NCBI GenBank assembly: GCA_026396455.1 | Contig: JAPLWT010000037.1 | Coordinates: 1-33,820 of the forward strand | DNA: 33,820 nucleotides | Direction of reading: 5' to 3' | From: Microcaldota archaeon | GTDB lineage: Archaea > Micrarchaeota > Micrarchaeia > Burarchaeales > Fermentimicrarchaeaceae | Shown here: positions 25,777-33,820 of the stretch, piece by piece | Layout of the letters: every line of letters starts with the position of its first letter | How positions within the stretch are numbered: the first letter of the stretch is position 1 | Translations under genes and position numbers: made by a program | Notes under the pieces: generated by a model | Told to the model about the DNA's origin: nothing | The model's input: the letters and a program-made list of their open reading frames with translations, nothing else | Database searches by the model: none

Positions 25777-26745
25777 ATGAAGACATCGGAGTTGGGTGAG
25801 AGGAAGTTGATTGCACTTCTGACTAGAGGTCTACACACAAACAGAAGAGTGATTTCGGGTGCGGGTGAGGATGACGCAGCTCTTATAAGCCTTGGGGGGA
25901 AGGAGCTTGTTGCAACTTCGGACATAATGTTTGCCTCCACCCATTTCCCGAGAGGAATGAAACCCGAGCAGATTGGGAGGAAGGTTGCAATCGCGAATAT
26001 GAGTGATTTAGCTGCCACGGGAGCATCGCCGCTTGCAATGCTCTTCTCGTTCGGGATACCTCCCCAGTTTGAGGTTGGGGAACTGAGGAGGATAGCGCGC
26101 GGTATAGATAGGGTTTGCTCGGAGTATGACGCTCCTTTTGTCGGGGGGGATACGAAAAAGTCCAGAGAGCTTACAATCTGCGGAATTGCTCTCGGTGAAG
26201 TTGGGAGGAATGAAGCTCTGAGAAGAAGCAATGCGAAAGCAGGAGATGTGGTCGCAGTGACTGGCGAGATAGGGAATGCTGCACTAGGTTTGAGGATGAT
26301 GCTGAGCGGTATGAGGGTTTCAGGATACAAAAAACTCATCGATGCATTTCTGAAACCGAAGGCTAGAGTCAAAGAGGGAAGAGCAATAGCGGAGTGTAGG
26401 GCAGGGGCTGCCGGGATGGATATAACTGACGGTCTGCTCTTCTCTGCGGGGGAGATAGCCAGAATGAGCGGGGTATGCATCTCGCTTGACGGTAGTAGGA
26501 TTCCGGTATCAGAAGAGGCGAGGAAATTTGCGAGGGAGCATAATATTGGGGAGAGGTTACTTCTAAACAGCGGTGAGGATTATGAGCTTCTTGTGACGGT
26601 AAAGGGAAGAAGGTTTAAGGAAGTTAGGGGCAATGTTGAGGATTGCGGTGGTGCCCTCATAGAGATTGGAAGAGTGACAAGAGGAAGGGGGGTGCTGCTT
26701 GATGGAAAAATGGTCGGGACAGAAGGATACGACTCTATGAAATGA
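25777..26745 (+). CDS. thiL: Thiamine-monophosphate kinase
   Basis: GAGEDDAALISLGGKELVATSDIMF, ANMSDLAATGASPLAML, MDITDGLLFSAGEIARMSGV. Confidence 0.95.
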   Translation: MKTSELGERKLIALLTRGLHTNRRVISGAGEDDAALISLGGKELVATSDIMFASTHFPRGMKPEQIGRKVAIANMSDLAATGASPLAMLFSFGIPPQFEVGELRRIARGIDRVCSEYDAPFVGGDTKKSRELTICGIALGEVGRNEALRRSNAKAGDVVAVTGEIGNAALGLRMMLSGMRVSGYKKLIDAFLKPKARVKEGRAIAECRAGAAGMDITDGLLFSAGEIARMSGVCISLDGSRIPVSEEARKFAREHNIGERLLLNSGEDYELLVTVKGRRFKEVRGNVEDCGGALIEIGRVTRGRGVLLDGKMVGTEGYDSMK

Positions 26746-26752
26746 TGACTAG

Positions 26753-27319
26753 ATGTTGGTGAATATGCGTTATACTGAGCACTTGGTTTTAAGCGGTATT
26801 GTAAACGGAGCATTCTTGTTTATACTTTATACGAATTTTCATGTTGATATATTCAGAGCAGAACTTATTGTTCCCTTAGTGGGGACATTTTATATTTTCA
26901 GTATTCTTCCGGACATAGACCACTCGAAATCTCATGCAAGCGGGATTTTGAATTTATTTTTGATGTGCCTATTCGGTTTTTCTGCATTCAATTTTTATAG
27001 AACTTTTAATCCGCTTGATTTAGCAAAAATCATTATTGCAACGGCGATTTTTATAGTTCACGTAAAATACTCTGAGAATAGTCGCTTACACCGTAAATTC
27101 CCGCATACGTTTACATTCGGAATTGTTGCATGTCTACTTTTGTATTTTCTGGCAAACTCGATGCTTGTGTGCATGGTTGGCGCAATTTCATTTTTTACGC
27201 ATATACTGAGCGATGGTTATGTTATACGGGCTATTGAAAAAGACAGAACATTATGGAGATTAGCGGGATCTAGAATAACTGCTATCAAAAACAGAATATC
27301 TAAGCGCAAGGGTTTTTAA
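26753..27319 (+). CDS. YdjM/DUF457-like membrane-bound metal-dependent hydrolase
   Basis: LPDIDHSKSH, HRKFPHTF, FFTHILSDG motifs with TM segments. Confidence 0.75.
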   Translation: MLVNMRYTEHLVLSGIVNGAFLFILYTNFHVDIFRAELIVPLVGTFYIFSILPDIDHSKSHASGILNLFLMCLFGFSAFNFYRTFNPLDLAKIIIATAIFIVHVKYSENSRLHRKFPHTFTFGIVACLLLYFLANSMLVCMVGAISFFTHILSDGYVIRAIEKDRTLWRLAGSRITAIKNRISKRKGF

Positions 27320-27346
27320 TCTGTTAAACGAAAATTTACTCTGCAT

Positions 27347-27418
27347 GGGCTCGTAGTCGAATGGTAAGACGTCACCCTGACACGGTGAAAACTCCCGGTT
27401 CGATCCCGGGCGGGCCCA
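27347..27418 (+). tRNA. tRNA-Val(GAC)
   Basis: GGGCTCG/CGGGCCC acceptor, anticodon arm TCACC CTGACAC GGTGA, T-arm CCCGG TTCGATC CCGGG, discriminator A. Confidence 0.95.
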
Positions 27419-27460
27419 CTATACTTACAGGCTATTTTGAGGATTGAAACATCTCATCAA

Positions 27461-27943
27461 CTAGAGCTTGTAACCTATCTGCCTGAGGAACTCCTTCCTT
27501 TTCCTGACATCTTCAGGCTTCTCAACACCCTTGCTCTTCAAGCCATCTATCACTCCCAAGATTCCTCTTCCCTGCTCGCTCTCTGCAATTACAACCTCGG
27601 CATCATTCGCAGTTGCGCAGTAGATTGAGCAGACTTCCGGGATGCTCTTTATTGCGTTGAGCACATTGAGGGGATATGCGTTTTTCATGAATATTATGAA
27701 CGAATGCCCGGCAGCAATGTTGCTTGCGTTCTTTGAAGCGAGCTGCTTGAGCTCCTCGTCATTGCCGGTCACTCTCACAAGGCAAGGTCCCGAACTCTCG
27801 CAGAAGGCAGCACCGAATTTCACGGATGGACAGGAGCCAACCATCGCCTCATGGATGTCCTCTATAGTTTTTATGAAATGAGACTGGCCCAGTATAGTAT
27901 TGCAATCAGCCGGCTTTTCAATTTTGACAAGCTTCAGCTCCAT
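27461..27943 (-). CDS. Adenosine-specific kinase family (PF04008-like) protein
   Basis: KFGAAFCESSGPCLVRVTGNDEELKQLASKNASNIAAGHSFIIFMKNAYPLNVLNAIKSIPEVCSIYCATAN. Confidence 0.88.
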   Translation of the reverse strand: MELKLVKIEKPADCNTILGQSHFIKTIEDIHEAMVGSCPSVKFGAAFCESSGPCLVRVTGNDEELKQLASKNASNIAAGHSFIIFMKNAYPLNVLNAIKSIPEVCSIYCATANDAEVVIAESEQGRGILGVIDGLKSKGVEKPEDVRKRKEFLRQIGYKL

Positions 27944-27951
27944 CTCGTCAC

Positions 27952-28449
27952 CTACTCGAATACTATCATGACATCAGAATCTAGAAGATATTTTAGGGCT
28001 TTCTCAAGGGTGTTTATGTCTACTGGCAACTGCGTTATCTCCTTCTTTGAGAACCTCACCTTGTATACGCTCCCATCTTTTTTGTAAAGCTTGTTTATGC
28101 CAAGTATTTTTGCTGGGGCAACTACATCGGAGAGAGTTTTTTTTATGTCGCCGCTAATCTCGGCTATCCGGACCTTCTTGCCAAGCTCCTGAGATATTTC
28201 GGAGACAACCTTGCCCTCCTTCCCGATAAGAAGACCCACGTCTTTCTTAGTGAGTATTATGACCACCCTGTCCAGATCTATAACTTTTGTGAGGTCAGCA
28301 TGCTCCAAGTTGTATTTGTTCTTGAGCTTGTATAAGAGTCTGCTCAGCTTAACCTCTAGCTTGGAGAGCTTCCCTTTCTTTACTTTCTCTTCGCACCCCG
28401 AGCACAATGTATTGCTTTTTGCGCATAGTTCGCATACCGGTAGATTCAT
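27952..28449 (-). CDS. NusA-like KH-domain protein with N-terminal zinc-binding motif
   Basis: CELCAKSNTLCSGC; KH motif VVIILTKKDVGLLIGKEGKVVSEISQELGKKVRIAE. Confidence 0.8.
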   Translation of the reverse strand: MNLPVCELCAKSNTLCSGCEEKVKKGKLSKLEVKLSRLLYKLKNKYNLEHADLTKVIDLDRVVIILTKKDVGLLIGKEGKVVSEISQELGKKVRIAEISGDIKKTLSDVVAPAKILGINKLYKKDGSVYKVRFSKKEITQLPVDINTLEKALKYLLDSDVMIVFE

Positions 28450-28498
28450 CCAGTCCCACCATTATTGAAGAAGAATAAAAAATGAAAAAAGGAAAAAT

Positions 28499-28789
28499 CT
28501 ATTTCGAAAGGGTTATTTCTATTGCGGATACTTTGGACATGCTTCCGTCCTCCGAAGTGAGTTCCTCGGTCTTTATCACTATGCCCTTTAGTTTCGCTTC
28601 TGGCATGAATCTGTTCCTCACTATCTCCGCAACATCCACGGCTCTAGAAATCACTTTTCCTCTAGCCTTTATTCCGACCTCAGCTGCTCCGCCATTGAAC
28701 TGGGTTATGACTGCCAGAACGTAGCACATCACGCTTTTCTTGCCGATGTAGACAACGTTCTCGTCCTTTCTCATTGTTTCCTCTGCCAT
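28499..28789 (-). CDS. albA: Alba DNA/RNA-binding chromatin protein
   Basis: [51 protein letters not shown]. Confidence 0.96.
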   Translation of the reverse strand: MAEETMRKDENVVYIGKKSVMCYVLAVITQFNGGAAEVGIKARGKVISRAVDVAEIVRNRFMPEAKLKGIVIKTEELTSEDGSMSKVSAIEITLSK

Positions 28790-28844
28790 TTAATGCACCT
28801 CCCTTTGTGTTGGTTTATACTTGGGTAATATTTTCTCGATTGGG

Positions 28845-29708
28845 TTATAAATCTTTATGTTTCTCACGGTATTCTTCTACCATCCCTTCAAGATCCGGTT
28901 CACCCTCTTCCTCAGTTTCAGCCTCTGTGGAATCAACTGATTTGACATGAGGCTTATATTTGCTGCGCACCACTTGTTTCAGTCGGGTTACCTCCCTTTC
29001 CATTCTCCTAATCTCCTTCTCCCTTGCTAGCCTTTCAAAAACTCCTCTCTCAAGGAACTTTATCTTGTCTCTCAGCAATTGGTTCTCGTTCTCCAGCCTA
29101 TCAACGGCTTTCCTAAGCTCAACGTTTGAATTGAGTAGTTCCTTGAGCTGCTTGTTCTTCTTATCAAGGTCTATCCTTGTCTCCTCCCTGCCCTTAACCT
29201 TGGGCATCTCAATCTCCCTTTCTATGTCAACCATGAGAAGAGCGTTACTCAGAGAGGTGCTGTTGAGAACTAGGTGTTTTATCTCAGCTGCTTTATCACT
29301 AAGCCCCTTCTCCTTCAGGATCCTGTCGACCTGCCTGAGCTTATTCTCGTAGAACCTGAAGGCCTTCATGGCGGCTGCAGCTGCATCTTTCTCGTGCTCA
29401 TTGGAGAACTTCATTCCCTCCACAAGCTGGTTTTTCTCCCTCTCGCTCATATCTTTATCAGGAATAAAAACTCTGGAGTTGAAATAGGAAGCTAGCTTCA
29501 GAAGCAGCTCGGGGGCGTGGTTTACGTCGCATGCGAGAAGGGAGGGTTTTCCCTCCTTGCTTATGATATCAACAAGCTCCTCCTTGCTCATCTCCCTTTT
29601 GCTTCCTACAGAAAAAGTTTTCTTCTCGAAATCGAATATAGCATATCCTATTGTGGTGCCCGGGTCAATGCCGATAATCAACTGCTTCAGCTCATCACCA
29701 GCGATCAC
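28845..29708 (-). CDS. DUF460-like RNase H-fold protein with coiled coil
   Basis: LIIGIDPGTTIGYAIFDFEKK; NEHEKDAAAAAMKAFRFYENKLRQVDRIL; long heptad-rich C-terminal helix. Confidence 0.75.
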   Translation of the reverse strand: MIAGDELKQLIIGIDPGTTIGYAIFDFEKKTFSVGSKREMSKEELVDIISKEGKPSLLACDVNHAPELLLKLASYFNSRVFIPDKDMSEREKNQLVEGMKFSNEHEKDAAAAAMKAFRFYENKLRQVDRILKEKGLSDKAAEIKHLVLNSTSLSNALLMVDIEREIEMPKVKGREETRIDLDKKNKQLKELLNSNVELRKAVDRLENENQLLRDKIKFLERGVFERLAREKEIRRMEREVTRLKQVVRSKYKPHVKSVDSTEAETEEEGEPDLEGMVEEYREKHKDL

Positions 29709-30949
29709 TGCTTCTCGAATATGAGTCTCTGCTTGACAAACACTCTTGTCCCGCGGGGTATATCTCTGTCAACGACAACTCCGGCTCCAACCCAGCAATT
29801 GTCACCTATCGTCATGCCAGGCATTACGGAGGATAGCACGCCGGTCTTTGTATTGTCGCCGATTATAACACCGAGCTTGCTCCTTTTGGTATCCACTTTC
29901 TTGTTCATCACTTCCATGCTGATAGTGCCGGCATCAAACCTCCAGTTAGCTACCTGAGTCCCAGCGCCGAAATTGCAGTTCTCACCGATTATGCTGTCAC
30001 CTATGTACGTGAGATGTTTGGCGTTGACATGATTCATGATTATGCTGTTCTTCACCGTTGTAGAATCGCTTATGCTGCAGTCCTCTCCTATGCTGCTGTT
30101 GCCTCTTATGAATGAATGGGGGCCCACTTCAGTGTTCTTTCCTATGAAGACAGGCCCTTCTATGACACTGTCGAATACGCGGGCACCTCGCTCTATGATG
30201 ACTTTGCCACTAACCCGAGAATGCTCGATTTTGCCTTCCTTCTTTGCCTTCATGGTCTTGAGGAGGAACTCGTTTGCATCAAACAGCTGCCAAGGCACGC
30301 CAAGGTCCTGCCAGTATTCAGTGAGCTCAACTCCCCTCGCATTCCCCTTGCTGGCAAGAATCTTTATCAGGTCTGTGATCTCGTATTCTCCCCTCTTTGA
30401 GAGTCGGAGGGACTTCATTTTTGAGAAGAGACTTTCGTTCATCACATACATGCTGCAGTTCGCAAGTCCGCTCCTGCGGGTTTTGGGCTTCTCCTCAAAT
30501 TTGACTATCTTGCCCCTCTCAAGTTCAGCAACTCCGTAGTTGCTAACATCGTCTACTCTCTTCAAACCAATCGTCATCTCGGAATCGTGGGATGAGATGA
30601 GCTTCTTGATTGCGCTGCTCTCCGTTATTATGTCGCCAGCAATTCCTACGAACGTGTCATCAATCATATCTTCCGCAGCCAGGAACGCATCCGCCGTGCC
30701 TCTCATCTTTTCCTGTACTGCGTACTTTATCCTCATGCCAATCTTGCTGCCATTGCCAAACTCGTCAATTATCTTATGCCTGAGGTAGTTCACGACGATT
30801 ACCACATCCACTATCCCGGCGTTCTTCAAGTTTTCTAGCACGTGAGATAGTATTGGCCTTCCAGCAACCGGTATCATACACTTGGGTCTGGTGTGCGTCA
30901 GAGGTTTCAGCCTCTTTCCCTCGCCAGCAACTAGTATGACTCCCTTCAT
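29705..30949 (-). CDS. glmU: Sugar-1-phosphate nucleotidylyltransferase with left-handed beta-helix acyltransferase domain (GlmU-like)
   Basis: MKGVILVAGEGKRLKPLTHTRPKCMIPVAGRPILSH; hexapeptide repeats in C-terminal half. Confidence 0.92.
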   Translation of the reverse strand: MKGVILVAGEGKRLKPLTHTRPKCMIPVAGRPILSHVLENLKNAGIVDVVIVVNYLRHKIIDEFGNGSKIGMRIKYAVQEKMRGTADAFLAAEDMIDDTFVGIAGDIITESSAIKKLISSHDSEMTIGLKRVDDVSNYGVAELERGKIVKFEEKPKTRRSGLANCSMYVMNESLFSKMKSLRLSKRGEYEITDLIKILASKGNARGVELTEYWQDLGVPWQLFDANEFLLKTMKAKKEGKIEHSRVSGKVIIERGARVFDSVIEGPVFIGKNTEVGPHSFIRGNSSIGEDCSISDSTTVKNSIIMNHVNAKHLTYIGDSIIGENCNFGAGTQVANWRFDAGTISMEVMNKKVDTKRSKLGVIIGDNTKTGVLSSVMPGMTIGDNCWVGAGVVVDRDIPRGTRVFVKQRLIFEKQ

Positions 30950-32289
30950 ACCAATCCCTCCTTAACGATTCCCTCAGCTCTCCTGAAGACCTTCTCTAGC
31001 TCCCTCTCGGTCCTGTGCTCGCAGGTCACTCTTATTGCAGACTCTGTTCCTGACGCTCTGACAAGCAACCAACCATCACTGAAATCTATTCTAACTCCGT
31101 CCTTCTCGTTAACATCACCTTTGAATTCTCCCGTAATCCTACCCTTTATCCTTTCCATTGAGGCGCTCCTGTCGTTGCAGTTGAACTTTGCCCGTCTCAT
31201 GGGGTATTTCTTAATTTCTTTCCTTAGCTTCCCCAGCTTGCCCTCCCTGCACATGAGCTCCACAAATTTCAATGTTGCCAGCATTCCATCTGGGGACAGG
31301 ACTTCCTCGGGGAATATGTACTCACCGCAGGGTTCCCCCCCAAAAATTGCTCCGCTTCCCCTCATTCTCTCGGCTACATTCCTGCTTCCCACCTCGGTTA
31401 TTATGAAATTCCCCCCATTTTTTTCAACAGCTTCCTTTACGGCAAGGGATGCCTCTACAGTTGAAACAACACTGCCGCCATTTTCACCCAGCATGTAACC
31501 CGAGATAAGCGAAAGCTGCTCATCAAGCCCCAGCACTTCTCCTCTCTCGTCCATCACGACTACCCTGTCAGCGTCTGCATCGTATCCTATGCCCATATCC
31601 GCTCCGCTGCTCCTGACAACTGCGCATGCATCCTCCAAGCTTTCGCTGTTTGGCTCAAGGTTCCTTGAGAAAGTTCCGCTGGGCTCTGCATTAAATCCGA
31701 CAACTCTGCACCCAACCTCCCGAAGCATGAATGGTGCTATGGAACATGCAGCTCCATTGCCGCAGTCAACAACAATTTTGGGTTTTTTCTTCTCGATAAG
31801 TGCTCTGTCTGTAAGCGAAAACGCAAGCTCAATGTGCTTGTCAACCGCATCCGCAACCGAAAAGGAATCCCCGAAGCCATCAGGCTCAGGGGACGCAAAT
31901 TTCTTTGCTCGCAGCAGGTTCTCAATTTCTCTCTCCTCCTCCCTGCTTATCTCCTCCCCCAAGCGGTTATATAGCTTAAAACCGTTGTAGTGGGGAGGAT
32001 TATGCGATGCGGTTATCATAACCCCGCTGTTGGCTCGAGCCCTCGTCGCTATTGCGGTAGTTGGTGTTGGAACAACTCCAAGTCTTAGAGCAGAGCCGCC
32101 GAGAAAGTTAATTCCCGCAATAAGCGCGCTCTCCAGCACAGCGCCAGATGGCCGGGTATCGCGTCCTATCGCCACCTTGCTCCCCCTGTTCTTGGTTATA
32201 ACTTGACCTAAGGCCAGAGCTAGTTCGGGGGTGATGTTCTCACCTACAACACCGCGTATTCCTGAAGTTCCAAACGATACGTCCGTCAT
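30946..32289 (-). CDS. glmM: Phosphoglucosamine mutase / phosphohexomutase
   Basis: FGTSGIRGVVGENITPELALALGQ, VMITASHNPPHYNGFKLYN, DADADRVVVMDERG, RASGTESAIRV. Confidence 0.94.
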   Translation of the reverse strand: MTDVSFGTSGIRGVVGENITPELALALGQVITKNRGSKVAIGRDTRPSGAVLESALIAGINFLGGSALRLGVVPTPTTAIATRARANSGVMITASHNPPHYNGFKLYNRLGEEISREEEREIENLLRAKKFASPEPDGFGDSFSVADAVDKHIELAFSLTDRALIEKKKPKIVVDCGNGAACSIAPFMLREVGCRVVGFNAEPSGTFSRNLEPNSESLEDACAVVRSSGADMGIGYDADADRVVVMDERGEVLGLDEQLSLISGYMLGENGGSVVSTVEASLAVKEAVEKNGGNFIITEVGSRNVAERMRGSGAIFGGEPCGEYIFPEEVLSPDGMLATLKFVELMCREGKLGKLRKEIKKYPMRRAKFNCNDRSASMERIKGRITGEFKGDVNEKDGVRIDFSDGWLLVRASGTESAIRVTCEHRTERELEKVFRRAEGIVKEGLV

Positions 32290-32329
32290 ACCACAAATAT
32301 TAAAAACTGCAAAGGTTAAATAAATAGCT

Positions 32330-32482
32330 ATGGCAGAGAGAGTATCAGCACCGCAGAGTTCAACGGGTTTATTGCGCTTCTACGACACGAACGTTGGTGG
32401 ACCGCAGCTTGACCCCAGAGCAGTTGTGGTATTCACAGTGGTATTTATACTTGTTATAAAGGTACTGGGGTACTTTGTCTAG
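32330..32482 (+). CDS. Sec61-beta / SecG-type preprotein translocase subunit
   Basis: Translated by eye: MAERVSAPQSSTGLLRFYDTNVGGPQLDPRAVVVFTVVFILVIKVLGYFV; cytosolic tail plus single C-terminal TM; too short for ORF track. Confidence 0.88.
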   Translation: MAERVSAPQSSTGLLRFYDTNVGGPQLDPRAVVVFTVVFILVIKVLGYFV

Positions 32483-33658
32483 TCATTTCTTCAGGAATTC
32501 TTTGAAGAACTTATCACAAACAGAGGCCACGGTCTTTGTCTTTTCCTTCGGACATGCCACTATGGCTCTCCTCCTAATCTCCTCGGTCTTCTTTATTGAG
32601 CTGACTATGTCTGAAAGCTCCTCTAACGGATACTCCTTTCCGCCCTTCAGTATTTTGACACTGCTCCTGCCGAACTTATCATCATAGGCTTGCCTGGATT
32701 CTATGATGAGTTCATCCACCCCACTTTCTCCCATTATTACCGCCTCAAGCTTCTTAGTGCTCGAGTAATCTTTGAAGAGCTTCTTCCCGTCATCGTTAAG
32801 TTTATGCAGCTCCAGCTCATATGCCCGCTTGTAAAGCTTTCTGCTGCGCATTCTTTCAATAAGCTCCTTGCTTCTCCCTTTTTCCAGTGAAAGCCCCAGC
32901 TGGGCATCATCATATCTTGTCAGTTCATCAAGGGATACCACTCCGTCCTCAAGCGCAAATTCAACCGCCCTCCCCAGCATGGCACTGGCAATCCTGACTG
33001 CATGATGGTAATAGACGGATGAGAACATGAGGAACCTTGCTATCAGAAGGGACTCCGCGGCTTCTATCCCGCCCCAATCAATTATCGCTTTGCTGCCTCT
33101 AAGCCGTATTGTATGAACAATCCTGTCGCAGTCTATCACTCCGTAAGCAACTCCAGTGTAGTGGGAATCCCTCAGGAGGTAATCCATCCTGTCGGAACCG
33201 AGGTCAAAATTTATTATACCCCCTTCTTCCTCACCCGAGAGTATTGAACAGATTCTTTTTAGGTCATACCCGTTATCCTTCAGTATCTCACCGCTAGCTC
33301 CCTTCCTCACCAGTTCTGAACCCCTCTTCTCATGGCTGCCCATCTTTCTTCTGATGAGGATTCCCTCGCTCTCATGGGAGAAAGCAGTATGCCCGACATC
33401 GTGGAGAAGGGCAGCTGCTCTTATATCTCTTGTCTCTTCTTTAGGAAGCGAGAGGCTCTCGCATATCTCTCCAGTTATATGCATAGTTCCGATGGAATGC
33501 TCGAACCTCGTATGATTGGCGCCCGGGTAGATGAGGTAGGCAACGGCCATCTGTTTTATCCCTCTCAGTCTCTGGACCTCTGGGGTGTCAATAAGCTTGA
33601 GCTCAGCATCGCTGATGTATACGTTTCCGTGGATGGCATCCTTTATAACAGGCATCAT
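32483..33658 (-). CDS. HD-domain phosphohydrolase (dGTPase-like superfamily)
   Basis: IKDAIHGNVYISDAELKLIDTPEVQRLRGIKQ, NHTRFEHSIGTMHI, ALLHDVGHTAFSHE, SDRMDYLLRDS. Confidence 0.94.
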   Translation of the reverse strand: MMPVIKDAIHGNVYISDAELKLIDTPEVQRLRGIKQMAVAYLIYPGANHTRFEHSIGTMHITGEICESLSLPKEETRDIRAAALLHDVGHTAFSHESEGILIRRKMGSHEKRGSELVRKGASGEILKDNGYDLKRICSILSGEEEGGIINFDLGSDRMDYLLRDSHYTGVAYGVIDCDRIVHTIRLRGSKAIIDWGGIEAAESLLIARFLMFSSVYYHHAVRIASAMLGRAVEFALEDGVVSLDELTRYDDAQLGLSLEKGRSKELIERMRSRKLYKRAYELELHKLNDDGKKLFKDYSSTKKLEAVIMGESGVDELIIESRQAYDDKFGRSSVKILKGGKEYPLEELSDIVSSIKKTEEIRRRAIVACPKEKTKTVASVCDKFFKEFLKK

Positions 33659-33820
33659 ACCAACTCGTAGGTCCCTCTCCTCTTCTCTATTGCATCCCCC
33701 TTGTCCTTCATTATCTCGAGCACTACCATAGCGGCTGGCTCGCTTACTTTCAGCTCCCTGCTGATATCGCTTACGTTATTAGCCCCCCTCTTCATGCTCT
33801 GCTTAACCTTGTCGAAAAGG
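33655..33820 (-). CDS. Partial wHTH-like protein, 5' end outside window
   Basis: LFDKVKQSMKRGANNVSDISRELKVSEPAAMVVLEIMKDKGDAIEKRRGTYELV; stop overlaps HD gene start. Confidence 0.65.
   Translation of the reverse strand, partial: LFDKVKQSMKRGANNVSDISRELKVSEPAAMVVLEIMKDKGDAIEKRRGTYELV

Noticed and set aside
1-33820. CRISPR arrays, cas genes, restriction-modification or other canonical defence operons
   Set aside because: No regularly spaced repeats and no recognisable cas or R-M proteins found; only the TA pair and solo TnpB are defence-adjacent.

Overview
The window looks archaeal. It carries L7Ae, S28e, L24e, S24e, S27ae, a probable L41e, Kae1/Bud32, aIF5A, Sm-like, Alba, Sec61-beta and archaeal TATA boxes; the compact gene style suggests a DPANN-like lineage such as Micrarchaeota or Diapherotrites, which is inference only. 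Most of it is densely packed housekeeping sequence: translation, KEOPS, thiamine (ThiD-ThiN, ThiL), purine (PurH), UDP-GlcNAc (GlmM/GlmU-like), NDK and dUTPase. Accessory content includes a wHTH/RelE-like toxin-antitoxin pair, two clusters of type IV pilin-like surface proteins (one with a vWA domain carrying an insertion), a solo TnpB, an SPFH membrane operon, and a structured probable non-coding region near 18.85-19.5 kb. The strongest unexplained signals are four. (1) A direct repeat of the 3' end and flank of a tRNA-Ala gene brackets a membrane pyrophosphatase gene, and the flank motif recurs inverted upstream of an adjacent HxlR-family regulator. (2) The TnpB has Gly where the RuvC-II Glu is expected, with a candidate compensating Glu. 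(3) The ~770 bp intergenic region holds strong nested hairpins and a possible decayed ORF. (4) There is a 32-aa Cys-rich microprotein divergent from an L41e-like gene, absent from the ORF track. All calls are from reading the sequence; no searches or folding were run.
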